Positions 1 through 9,078 of a stretch of 64,000 bases of DNA are shown here, piece by piece (the first letter of the stretch is position 1; the number at the start of each line of letters is the position of its first letter). A program made the translations under genes and the position numbers. Source of the DNA: Rapana venosa (taxonomy: Eukaryota > Mollusca > Gastropoda > Neogastropoda > Muricidae); contig CM054154.1 of NCBI GenBank assembly GCA_028751875.1, positions 53,699,518 to 53,763,517 on the forward strand, given 5' to 3'. The notes under the pieces are model-generated. The model was not told the DNA's origin. It ran no database searches and saw nothing but the letters and a program-made list of their open reading frames with translations.

Positions 1-1824
1 ATATCCATCGTCATTTGTTCATTATTATCAACTCCTACCACTCCTGTCCCCCCCTCTTTCAGTGATATCCATCGTCATTTGTTCATTATTAATCAAATTC
101 TACCACTCCGTCCCCTCTCTTTCAGTGATATCCATTCGTCATTTGTTTCATTATTATCAAATTCTACCACCTCCGTCCCCCCTCTTTCAGTGATATCCAT
201 CGTCATTTGTTCATTATTATCAACTCCTACCATCACTGTCCCCTCTCTTTCAGTGATATCCATGCATTGTTTTTATTATCAACTCCTACCACTCCTGTCC
301 CTCTTTTCAGTGTTATCCATCGTCATTTGTTCTTATTATCAACTTCTACCACTCCTGTCCCCTCTCTTTCAGTGATATCCATGTCATTTGTTCATTTATT
401 ATCAAAATTCTACCATTCCTGTTCCCCTCTCTTTCAGTGATATCCATCGTCATTTGTTCATTTTATCAACTCTCTTACATCCTGTCCCCTCTCTTCAGTG
501 ATATCCATCGTCCCTTTGTTATTATTTCAACTTCTACCACCCTGTCCCCCCTCTTTCAGTGATATCCCTCGTCATTTGTTTTTAATTTTCAACTTCTCCA
601 TTTTCCGTCCCCCTCTCTTTCAGTAATATCACATGTATTTTTTCATTATATCAACCTACCCTCCTGTCCCCCTTTTTCTTTCAGGAATCCTCGTCCAAAT
701 TTGTTCATTATTATCAAAATCCTACCATCCGCCCTCTCTTTCAGTGATTCCATGTATTTTTGTTTATTTTATCACTTTTACCCTTCCTGTCCCCCCTCTT
801 TTTTAGTAAATCCTCGTCATTTGTTCATTATTTTCAACTTCTACCACCCCTGTCCCCCCTCTTTCAGTGATATCCCTCGTCATTTGTTTTATTATTTTAA
901 CTCCTACCACTCCTGTCCCCCCTCTTTCAGTGAAATTTCCCTCGTCATTTTTTCATTTTAAACAACTTCTACCATTTCCTGTCCCCTCTCTTTCATGAAC
1001 CATCGTCATTTTTTTCATTATTATCAATCCCCACCACTCCTGCCCCCTCCTTTTTTCATATATCCATCGTCTTTGTTCATTTTTATCAACTTTACCCCTT
1101 CCTGTCCCCTTCCTTTCAGTGATACCATCTCATTTTTTTATTATTTTCAACTTCACCACCCTGTCCCCCCTCTTTCAGTGATTCCACGTCATTTTTCATA
1201 TTATCAACTTCTACCATTCCGTCCCTCCTTTCGTGAATCCATCGTATTTTTTCATTATTAAACCCTACCACTCCTTCCCCTCCTTCAGGATACCACGCCT
1301 TTGTTTATTATTATCAACTCCTACCACTCCGTCCCCTCTCTTTTAGTGAAACCCCCCTTTTTTTTGTTCATTTTTATCAACTTTTACCATCCTGTCCCTC
1401 TCTTTTATGTTTTCCCTCGTCATTTTTTCATTATTATCAACTTTCTACCATTTTCCTGTCCCCTCTCTTTCAGTATATTCGTCTTTGTTCATTAATTTTT
1501 AATTTACCCCCCTGCCCCCCTCTTTCAGTATACCCTCGTATTTGTTCTTTTTTTTAATCAACTTCACCACCCGCCCCTCTTTTCCGGATATCCACGTCAT
1601 TTTTCATTATTATCAAATTCTCCAATCCTGTTCCCCCCTCTTTCAGTGATATCCATCGTCATTTGTTTTATTATTAAAACAAACTTACCCTTCCTGTCCC
1701 CTCTCTTTCCGTGATTCCCTCGTCTTTTTTCATTATTATCAACTTCTACCATTCCGTCCCCCCTCTTTCAGTGTATCCATCGCATTTTTTTAATATTAAA
1801 TTTTAACCCTTCCCCCCCCATTTT
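1..1824. repeat. ~63-bp minisatellite array, decaying toward the gap
   Basis: The unit contains a GATATCCATCGTCATTTG core, then a TTCATTATTATCAAC stretch, then a pyrimidine-rich CCTGTCCCC..CTTTCAG end. Successive GATATCC starts lie 63-65 bases apart, so there are about 28 copies. The first ~600 bases are regular. After that, units lose bases and turn into T and C runs as the gap approaches, which looks like falling consensus quality more than natural divergence. The short ORFs across it are by-products of a period near a multiple of three and are not genes. Confidence 0.9.
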
Positions 1825-2324
1825 NNNNNNNNNNNNNNNNNNNNNNNNNNNNNNNNNNNNNNNNNNNNNNNNNNNNNNNNNNNNNNNNNNNNNNNNNNNN
1901 NNNNNNNNNNNNNNNNNNNNNNNNNNNNNNNNNNNNNNNNNNNNNNNNNNNNNNNNNNNNNNNNNNNNNNNNNNNNNNNNNNNNNNNNNNNNNNNNNNNN
2001 NNNNNNNNNNNNNNNNNNNNNNNNNNNNNNNNNNNNNNNNNNNNNNNNNNNNNNNNNNNNNNNNNNNNNNNNNNNNNNNNNNNNNNNNNNNNNNNNNNNN
2101 NNNNNNNNNNNNNNNNNNNNNNNNNNNNNNNNNNNNNNNNNNNNNNNNNNNNNNNNNNNNNNNNNNNNNNNNNNNNNNNNNNNNNNNNNNNNNNNNNNNN
2201 NNNNNNNNNNNNNNNNNNNNNNNNNNNNNNNNNNNNNNNNNNNNNNNNNNNNNNNNNNNNNNNNNNNNNNNNNNNNNNNNNNNNNNNNNNNNNNNNNNNN
2301 NNNNNNNNNNNNNNNNNNNNNNNN
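1825..2324. other. Assembly gap (500 N)
   Basis: Exactly 500 N characters, a conventional fixed-size scaffold gap. The true distance between the minisatellite and the Gypsy element is unknown. Any 5' LTR, primer binding site and gag start of the downstream element would lie in or before it. Confidence 0.98.
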
Positions 2325-2439
2325 CAGGGAAAAAAAGGTGGTTTTTTTTTTTTTTGAGGAGGAAAACAAGTTCCGGAGGTTGGCTCGAGTGGGTTTGTCA
2401 GGGGAAGTGCTAGCAGTTTCATCATGGATGCAGTAGAAA

Positions 2440-2830
2440 AGAAGAGGCTAGACATTTAAGAGAGAGAGGAAAAGGAAGAGGCTAACGTTTAAGAGAGGAA
2501 GAAAAGGAAGAGCAGACGTTTAAGAGAGGAAAGAAAAAGGAAGAGGCTAGACGTTTAAGAGAGGAGGGAAAGGAAGAGGCTAGACGTTTAAGAGAGGAAG
2601 AAAAGGAAGAGGCTAGACGTTTAAGAGAGGAGGAAAAGGAAGAGGCTAGACGTTTAAGAGAGGAGGAAAAGGAAGAGGCTAGACGTTTAAGAGAGGAGGA
2701 AAAGGAAGAGGCTAGATGATTAGAGGAAAGAAAGGAAGCTAAATGGCTAGAGGGAGAAGAAGAGGTTAGGCGTTTAAGAGAGGAAGAGAAGGAAGAGGCT
2801 AGGTGTTTGAGAGAGGAAGAGAAGGAAGAG
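2440..2830 (+). repeat. 33-bp coding repeat (11-residue charged helix repeat)
   Basis: About eleven copies of a 33-bp unit built around AGGCTAGACGTTTAAGAGAGG. In the frame that runs into the downstream gag, each unit reads EARRLREEEKE, a strongly charged helix-forming repeat expected to make a coiled coil or single alpha helix. Copies near 2500-2560 and 2716-2760 carry indels, and an Arg codon has become TGA near 2716, so the run is no longer open. It is immediately N-terminal to gag and probably belonged to the same polyprotein. Confidence 0.8.
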
Positions 2831-3520
2831 GAAAGATATAGGTTCGAGAGGAAGCTGGAACTTAAGCAGGAAGAAATTTCAGTCCGCAGTGCCCAGCAGT
2901 TCAGTATCCAACCCTTTGATGGGAAGGATGACCTAGATGCGTTTCTGATGCATTTTGAGCGAATAGCAGGTTTGGATAAGTGGAAGCGTGAAACTTGGGC
3001 TGCGCATTTGCTCAGCTGCTGCAGGGTTGAGCTAGGGACGCTTGTTTGTGTCTCTCTCCTGAAGATGTACAGAATTATGAAGCTCTGAAGGCCACTCTCT
3101 TGCAGGTGTTCCACCTTGATGCAGAGTGCTACTGGGAAAAAGTTCAGGTCTATGCGGAAGGCTGTCGAGGAGACATTTGAGCATTTTTTTTTCTGCTTGA
3201 AGACATGCCTCTCTCGCTGGTGCCTAGCAAGTGGCCAGGATGAAAATAAGGTGGAGGACATTAGAGACCTGTTTCTGCAAGAGCAGCTTCTATCGACACT
3301 GACACCTGAACTGGTCACTGATGTCCAGAAGGAAGAACCCCGAGGGGCTGAGGATGTTGCCCGCGTTGCAACAAAAATCGTAAATGCAAAGAGGGCAGGT
3401 CGTTTTGCTGAGGCAGAGCTCAAGGCCTCGAGGAGTTCAGACAGAAGAAGCGGGAAGTTGCAGTCTGATTCCGGAACCAAAGAAGAGTTCTGCTAGCAGG
3501 CTAGATCTGAGCAGAAGCCA
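2807..3520 (+). pseudogene. gag: SCAN-like gag of the Gypsy element (frameshifted)
   Basis: Two open stretches in different frames, 2807-3088 and 3116-3496, together cover a gag capsid region. The first has the QPFDGKDDLDAFLMHFERIA motif typical of SCAN/gag-like capsids of animal Gypsy elements. The second has RSMRKAVEETFEHF, LKTCLSRW and DIRDLFLQEQLL, corresponding to the FxxRL..W...V.DL...EQ pattern of SCAN-like gag domains. A frameshift lies between about 3040 and 3120, and a TAG ends the second stretch at 3494-3496. The capsid would assemble the retrotransposon particle; this copy cannot make it intact. Family recognition is from motifs only. Confidence 0.7.
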
Positions 3521-3589
3521 GGCCATGGTGTTAGCTATCAGCAGGGTTTAGACCTTCAGAAGTTCCGAAGGAACCTAGCAGAGGGAAGC

Positions 3590-4200
3590 CCATCAGCCAC
3601 CTGTCTGTTTCAAGTGTGGAAGGGGTGGTCATTTTGCTAGAGAGTGCAGGCAGTTCAAAGTAGTCTCTGCAGTGCTCAAGCAAGAGTGTTCTGGGGAACA
3701 ACCTTCAGGGTCTCCACCTACCTTGTGCATTCCATGCGCTTCTAAAGTATACACTCCTCGATGTGAAGCCATGGTTGATGGTCAGGTTATCCAAGGTTTG
3801 CGAGACATGGGAGCTCACATGATTGTGGTTGCTCATCGGTTGGTCTCTCCACAGTCTTTCACTGGAGCAAACGGTACGAGTAGTTCTAGCAGAGTCTAAG
3901 TGCTCATCTGTGCTGCCTATCACCCAGGTAGATTTGCAGTCTCCATTTATCTGTGGTCGTTTCGACGTAGCTGTGATGGAAGCACCAGTCATGGATGTTC
4001 TCATTGGAAATGTAGCCTGGGAAACAGATGGTACTATCACGAGAGTGCCTGTGTATGCTGACCCTAAGATTGTTGGAGTCACAGAAGCTAGGACTCAGGC
4101 TGATCAAAAGTCAAAGCCTGTCCCAACTGCTATTGACCTGGGTGTGAAAGTGACACGTGATGAGTTAGGAAGGAAGCAGAGGCAAGACCTAAGCTTGCAA
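3590..4200 (+). pseudogene. CCHC zinc knuckle and retropepsin-like protease
   Basis: At about 3600-3650 one frame reads CFKCGRGGHFAREC, a perfect CX2CX4HX4C nucleic-acid-binding knuckle. The same frame continues to LRDMGAHMIVV near 3800-3830, the position of the aspartic protease active site. The expected D-T/S-G is D-M-G here, so the catalytic motif is lost. A frameshift follows near 3850. The continuation, open from 3823 to 4359, carries the second half of the protease, including VLIGN near 4002. The order knuckle-protease is normal for Gypsy elements. The protease would have cut the polyprotein; this copy is inactive. Confidence 0.7.
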
Positions 4201-4680
4201 GGGGCGAGAGATCTAGCAGAGAGTAATGCCACTATAAGGACAAGGTCTGGGAACATTTCGTTTCAGTACCAGCAAGGAGTTCTTATCCAGTCATTCCAGA
4301 GTCACTGTGAGTTGCTGTCAGTCATGTCTGTGTTCCTAAGGACCTCCATGTCAATGTGATGACGCTGGGACATCAAACTCCATGTGTGGTCATCTGGAAG
4401 CAAGGCAGACACGTGACAAGATTTTCAAGGACTACTACTGGCCAGGGATGTGTGCAGATATCAGGCGCTATGTCAAGTCCTGTGATTCCTGTCAGAAGAC
4501 TGTGGCAAAGGTAAGGGTGGCCAGGGTCCTCCTATGGACGAGATCCCCTCCTTCAAAAGGATCTCACATTGTTCCATTTTCTGGGAAGCACCAAGACCCG
4601 CGGCGGATAACTGGTAGGTAGGACACTGCAGTTGTTTCGAAGCTAAGTTGCTGGTGGAGGAGGTGTTGGGGCAGATGTCC
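4200..4680 (+). pseudogene. Integrase N-terminal (H2C2) region, truncated
   Basis: The residues CGHLEARQTRDKIF, YYWPGM and YVKSCDSCQK (about 4385-4500) form the H2C2 zinc-binding domain of Gypsy integrases. Before it, 4200-4360 resembles the usual linker ahead of this domain, including VPKDLHVNVMTLGHQTP just before a one-base frameshift near 4380. After it, GKGKGGQGP and IPSFKRI continue in another frame toward the catalytic core, then similarity is lost by about 4620. The DDE catalytic core is absent. Integrase would have inserted the cDNA. The striking point is how close it sits to the protease, with no RT or RNase H between them. Confidence 0.7.
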
Positions 4681-5202
4681 TTGGCCATTTGCTAGGGTAA
4701 GTACTTGGTCGTGTCTTAGAGTTACATAGTTGTTTTTTTTATTTGGGGGGAAAGTTAAGTACCTTGTAATGCAGGCTGAATTTTCAGATTCTTTTTATTC
4801 CAGTGTGAATGGGTAGGTCTGTGTTGCCTTGGTTTTCTTGTGTGGAAGTTGCTTCCAGGTTGTGGTGTTGGAACTTTGGAAAGGTGTGTTCCAGGGTGGT
4901 TGCGATTTCATGTAGTGGAGGTAGCCTGAGGTAATCTCAGAGGTCTGTCTTCAGAAACTTGTTGCTGGGATTGGTTGTTGCTTGTGTTGATTGACATTGT
5001 GGCCTGCTATTGTTGGGGTCGGTTGTCACCGGGTTTGGTGGTCTTTAGTGCTGGTTGTCACCAGGTTGGTTGTCGCAAGGCATTTCTTTTTGTTGTAGTG
5101 ACACTTTGTCACCAGGTTGGTTAGTAGTGTCTGTGCTTATGTTTCATCGTTCATTATGCTTACTGTGTCTTGGTTACGGTTCAAACCCGGTGGTTTGAAT
5201 TT
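4681..5202 (+). other. Non-coding tail of the Gypsy element
   Basis: No convincing ORF. Between 5018 and 5125 a short motif, GTTGTCACCAGGTTGGTT, occurs about four times in variants. At 5180-5199 there is a perfect inverted repeat, TTCAAACC-CGGT-GGTTTGAA, which could form a hairpin just before the polypurine tract. Confidence 0.5.
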
Positions 5203-5223
5203 AAGGGGGGGGGGGGGGGGGGG
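5203..5223 (+). other. Polypurine tract before the 3' LTR
   Basis: AA followed by 19 G residues, four bases before TGTCACAG at 5228. Plus-strand priming of LTR elements uses such a tract directly upstream of the 3' LTR. The exact G count may be a sequencing estimate. Confidence 0.55.
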
Positions 5224-5227
5224 TTAT

Positions 5228-5406
5228 TGTCACAGTTCGCATAATTCTGGCATAATACTGTGCATTACTCTGTGATATTTCTCTCTCTCTGTTGGGATGC
5301 TGGTGTCTTTCTGTGTTCACTTTTGCATATTTTTTTTAATGTACGTGGTGAACTCCAGCTTAGTGGCATGAACATTCCCTTTTCTCTGCAATTCTGCATG
5401 CAGGTT
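5228..5406 (+). mobile_element. 3' LTR of the Gypsy element, left part
   Basis: The segment starts with TG (TGTCACAG), directly after the polypurine tract, as expected of an LTR. It is interrupted at 5407 by a LINE; the last ten bases, CATGCAGGTT (5397-5406), are repeated on the other side of the LINE. No second LTR is available in the window for comparison. Confidence 0.5.
5397..5406. repeat. Target-site duplication of LINE-1, left copy
   Basis: CATGCAGGTT, identical to 8613-8622. The last two or three bases also match the start of the tail repeat, so the duplication could be a few bases shorter. Confidence 0.7.
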
Positions 5407-5424
5407 CACTGTTCACTGTTCACT
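5404..5424 (-). repeat. 3' tail of LINE-1, 7-bp tandem repeat
   Basis: Three exact copies of GTTCACT on the + strand (AGTGAAC on the element strand). There is no poly(A). The TGA stop at 5420-5422 falls inside the tail, so the element has essentially no 3' UTR. Confidence 0.75.
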
Positions 5425-6004
5425 GGTCCCGTAACCCGCCAGGGTCGTAGGGGCGCTGCATGGTGGACGAACGGTGGACCAGCTGGCTCCACTTAGCACG
5501 GTCGTGGGCGAGTGCCTGGGTGACACTGAAGTCCTCCCCTGTCCAATCACGGATGTCCTCGGCCCACTTTCTCCTCTGTCTGCCCCGTCTTCTCTTCCCC
5601 TGGACTGTTCCTTGCAGGATGGTCTTTGCAAGTCCTTCTGAGCGTGTTACGTGCCCATACCCTCTGAGTTTCCTCTTTTTCGCCGTGGTCAGTAGGTCTT
5701 CATAACCCCGCACCTGTTGAGTGATCATCCTGCGGACTTCATTGTTGGTGACATGGTCCTTGTATGAGATGCCAAGGAGCCTTCTGAGGCATCTCATTTC
5801 TACTGCTTGGATCCGCCTTTGTAGGTCTGCGTTCAGTGTCCATGCCTCACATGCGTAAAGCATGATTGAGGTGACTAGCGCGTTTAGTAACTTTACCTTG
5901 GTTCCGAGAGGGATGTTTCTGTCACTCCATATGGTCTTCAGTCTTGCCATTGTGCTGCTGTTTGTGCCGCTCTTGCTAGATTTCGGTCTTCGATCCCTCC
6001 TCAC
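5420..6004 (-). pseudogene. LINE-1 ORF2 C-terminal region
   Basis: An open stretch of 194 codons downstream of the reverse transcriptase. It contains ARLKTIW, LLNALVTSIMLYACEAWTL, RRIQAVEMRCLRRLLGISY and DHVTNNEVR, the conserved thumb and post-RT region shared by endonuclease-RT LINEs of invertebrates, then a basic stretch KRRRGRQRRKWAEDI. It ends at the TGA inside the tail. A frameshift near 5985-6045 separates it from the RT core. The region is thought to help bind template RNA; that is family knowledge, not visible here. Confidence 0.85.
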
Positions 6005-6024
6005 TTATGATGGCTCCAAGGTAC

Positions 6025-7320
6025 TTAAATGGTAAAACTGTCTCCAGTTCTTTTTCCCCTGAGAGTGATCTTGGTGGTGATTGGCTGGGCACTGTTTGAC
6101 ATGAGCTTGGTTTTCTCGGCGCTGATTTCCATGCCATATCGTGAGGAAATTTCGTCCAGTTGCTTCACTAGTTTGGCCAGTTCCTCTTCATTTCCTGCCA
6201 GACCGTCAATGTCATCGGCAAACCTGAGGTTGGTGATTGTTCGCCCTTCAATGCTGACTGTGCCTGTGTGGTCTTCCAAGGCGTCAGTCATGATGCGTTC
6301 GAGGAAAATGTTAAATAGTGTCTGCAACAGCAGACATCCCTGTCGGACCCCAACTGAGGTACGGAACCATTCCCCTACCGTGCCCTGTACGAGTACTGCA
6401 CTGGTGGCCTTTGAGTAGAGTTCCTTGATGGTGTGGATCAGCTTCTGGCCCATGTTGAATTTGTTCATGGTGGCCCACAGAGCGTCATGCCATACTCTAT
6501 CGAAGGCCTTCTTAAAATCAATGAAGACGTGGAAGATGTCTTGTTGATGCTGGCTGTATTTCTCACACAGAACCCTCAGGTTGAATATCTGTTCTGTGGT
6601 GCTTCTATTTGGGCGGAAACCGGCCTGCTCTTCGGTGATGATATCTTCTGCCTGTGGTTTCAGCCTGTTCAGGATCACTTTCAGTATGACTTTACTGGCA
6701 TGACTTATGAGGCTGATTGTCCTGTAGTTTTGGCACTGCTGGAGATTTCCTTTCTTGGGGAGAGTGATGATGAGTGATTGGGTCCATGGTGTAGGCCACT
6801 CTCCGGTCTGCCAAATCTTGTTGCAGATACTTGTAAGGATGTCTGTCACTGCTTCTCCCCCGTGTTGGATCAGCTCTGCTGGGATGTTGTCAATTCCTGC
6901 TGATTTTCCTTTCTTCAGCGATCTAATTGCTGCTTTTACTTCCTCGCGTAGAATTGGGAAGTTGTCTTTATTCGATGAGGCTTGGCTTGCAAGTACGCTG
7001 GGGTCGCCTAGCGTCTGATGATTGTAGAGTTCGGAGCAGTATTCCGTCCATCTGCCAACGATTTCCTTCTTTTCTGTTAGGCAATTCCCTTCCTTGTCCT
7101 GGATGTTACTGACTCTTGCCTGTTTCTGTTTGGTGAGCTCTTTCACAATCTGGTATGCTCTTCTGCTATTATTCTTTGTCAGGCTCTCTTCGATTTCTGT
7201 ACATTATTTCTCTATCCATTCCTCCTTGGTCTTCCTCATGTCTCTCCTGATCTTCTTGTTTACTTCTCTGTACTCAACTGCTCCTGTAGTGTTCTTGCTC
7301 TTCTTCAGGTCTCATCTTTT
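6025..7320 (-). pseudogene. LINE-1 reverse transcriptase
   Basis: The main open stretch, 7146 down to 6025, holds the RT core: KKGKSAGIDNIPAELI, NYRTISLIS, EEQAGFRPNRST, VFIDFKKAFDRV, GVRQGC and the catalytic FADD box (FADDIDG, encoded near 6207-6223), then YGMEISAEKTKLM. After GVRQGC the usual LSP is LLQ. Upstream, 7146-7320 continues the same protein through a TAA near 7203 and a TGA near 7311. The enzyme copies element RNA at a nicked target. The catalytic box survives, but stops and a downstream frameshift make the copy inactive. Confidence 0.88.
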
Positions 7321-8506
7321 GTCACACATATTCAAGATTTCATCTGTGACCCATGGTTGTGTTTTTCGGCGATGTTTGCCAAGAAGTATGCTTGCTGTCT
7401 CAGTCATCACTGTGTTAAAACTGGTCATCGTTTCGGCATCTTCTTCAAGTGCCAGCAGTGGTGCGAATTTCCCTCCTATTGTTGCTTGGAAGGACTCGGC
7501 GATGGTGGGGTCCTTCAGTTTGTCCAGGTTGAACTTGAGTCTGGTGTTCTTTGTCTTATTGGTCTTCTTCAATCGGACTCTAAAGTTCAGGAGCACGAGG
7601 TCATGATCGCTGCCCATGTCTGCACCTGGGAATGTCCTCGTCTTGGCTCTGTTGATGCCAGATCGAAACCGGTTCTGCACCAGGATGTAGTCAATCTGGT
7701 TGTGATGGATCCCATTGGGTGCATGCCATGTCAAGCGTCGGGATGCCTTGTGTTCTCCAAGGGTATTGGCGAGCACTGTGTCGTTGTAGCTGGCAAATTC
7801 CAGTAGTCGGAGTCCTTGCTCATTGGTGATCGATCACATTACAGGAGGGACCGCAGAATTTGCTCCAGTCTTTCAGTGCGTCTCTGCCCACCTTGGCATA
7901 CCAGTCTCCCTGGATGATCAAGATGTCTTTCTTGTTCATCTTATCAATGATGCCCTGTAGTTGTAAAATTCCTCTACAACTTCATCATCGTGATCCGTTG
8001 TTGGTGCGTAGGCTTGAATCACTGTGATGTTGAATGGGGCTGCCCTGAGGCGGATGGCCATAAGCCGGCTGTTTACTGGGTAGTATCCTATTACCGAGTT
8101 CTTGATGTTCTTGTTGACAAGCATGCCTACGCCATTGATATACTTGTCCTGCTCCCCGCTATAGTAGAGCATATGACCCTCGTCAGTATGGTGTTCACCG
8201 TGCTCTTTCCATCTGATCACAGAGACCTACCAGATGCCAGGTGTACCTGTCCAGCTCGTATATCAGTTCTTGGAGTTTGCCTGTTTGGGCCAGACTTCTG
8301 ACGTTCCATGTTGCGATGGTGATGTAGTCCCTTACTCCGATTTTAGTTGTAGGGGTTCCACCAGTAGCACACTTGTCGCCTCCGCCCTGGTGGCAGACGG
8401 AAGGCGCGGTCCTTGTTGACCCGGGCGACCACCGATCCGGTATATTCTTTATTTTTGTCCATTCCATATAGCGTGTCTTGGGCAAAAGTAGCCTGGCGGC
8501 GCCCAT
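7312..8506 (-). pseudogene. LINE-1 APE-type endonuclease
   Basis: Three open pieces, 8506-8195, 8220-7936 and 7776-7312, cover an apurinic-type endonuclease. The order of motifs is ATWNVRSL (near 8320), GVGMLVNKN and VIQAYAPT (8000-8110), QIDYIL (near 7690) and GSDHDLVLL (near 7605), the last being the catalytic SDH motif. Frameshifts lie near 8210 and between 7936 and 7776. The enzyme nicks target DNA to prime reverse transcription. The N-terminal frame reaches about 8550. Confidence 0.85.
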
Positions 8507-8612
8507 CTCTCTCCAGGCGTGATTTTTGGGTTGGGTTCACTCCCCACATGTCACAGGTGGTACCGGGTTACATGGTTACCGGTAGCAGAGGACACCTCTG
8601 ACCCGACATAGA

Positions 8613-8622
8613 CATGCAGGTT
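8613..8622. repeat. Target-site duplication of LINE-1, right copy
   Basis: CATGCAGGTT, identical to 5397-5406, at the 5' end of the minus-strand LINE. It lets the LTR be rejoined conceptually across the insertion. Confidence 0.7.
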
Positions 8623-8684
8623 AGCTTCTGGTAAAGTTCCTGGTCATGAGTTAGGGTTTGCTTCATCAGCTGAGTAGCAGCAGC

Positions 8685-8692
8685 TTTAAATA
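8685..8692 (+). promoter_or_regulatory. TATA-like box in the putative LTR
   Basis: TTTAAATA within CAGCTTTAAATAGGACGGGG. The position inside the candidate LTR suggests the element's own promoter. Support is from sequence and context only. Confidence 0.35.
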
Positions 8693-8785
8693 GGACGGGG
8701 TCCTGACTTCACGGAGAGGAGGAGGATAGTCAGTCTTTGGCTGAAGTTCGTTGGTCGCTGTTCCAGCGTGGGCTGTTGGGCGCGC

Positions 8786-9078
8786 GTGGTGTTGTCTCTG
8801 TTTGGAGAGCAGGGGGGAGCAGCACTTGGAGTAGTTCAGGCTCCTGTGAACCCGGTCTTCGTTCTTCGTTGTTGTATCGTGTCCGTCCTGTCAACGTCTT
8901 CCTCGAGGTGCAGGAGTGCGCCTTACTTCCTGTGGTGTTGTGTCTCTTCTTGGAGAGCAGGGATTAGCAGTCATCTTTGAGTGGTTCGGGCTCCCGAGAA
9001 CCAGTCTACGTTCTTTGCTGTGCTGTCTGTTGTGTCAATGTCTTTCCTGGGGTGCAGGAGTGCACCTTGTTCTTTCTC
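8786..9078 (+). repeat. Two tandem ~146-bp units inside the LTR
   Basis: Unit 1 is about 8786-8931 and unit 2 about 8932-9078. Both run from GTGGTGTTGT..CTCT through TTGGAGAGCAGG, a GAGTRGTTC core, GAACC.GTCT.CGTTCTT, and GGTGCAGGAGTGC. They differ at many single bases, so the duplication is not recent. Confidence 0.7.

Larger units (their letters stand above)
5407..8612 (-). mobile_element. RTE-like LINE (LINE-1), near full length, in the LTR
   Basis: A 3206-bp minus-strand non-LTR retrotransposon flanked by an exact 10-bp duplication CATGCAGGTT (5397-5406 and 8613-8622). Endonuclease, reverse transcriptase and C-terminal domains follow one another from 8420 down to 5420. The 3' end is a 7-bp tandem tail (GTTCACT x3 on the + strand, 5404-5424) that overlaps the stop codon at 5420-5422. 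Length ~3.2 kb, a single ORF and a tail-overlapping stop fit the RTE group; assignment to a named clade needs a phylogeny. Stops and frameshifts show it is inactive. Confidence 0.85.

Noticed and set aside
79..1495. Tyr/Ser/Pro-rich ORFs on the + strand
   Set aside because: By-products of the ~63-bp minisatellite.
1..1824. Possible CRISPR array
   Set aside because: Whole units are conserved with no unique spacers between repeats, and the DNA is eukaryotic; the same holds for the 31-, 33- and 41-bp arrays.
1796..2455. Minus-strand ORFs of 188-219 codons
   Set aside because: They are open only because N bases cannot create stops; almost all of their length lies in the gap.
2482..3480. 332-codon minus-strand ORF
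   Set aside because: Antisense to the gag repeats and gag; its Ser/Leu-rich repeats are the reverse reading of EARRLREEEKE.
5178..5200. GGTTCAAACC as a tRNA B box or SINE promoter
   Set aside because: No A box at proper spacing and no cloverleaf; it is part of a perfect inverted repeat beside the polypurine tract.
6029..8601. Several + strand ORFs of 60-170 codons
   Set aside because: Antisense shadows of LINE-1, whose endonuclease and RT motifs are on the minus strand.
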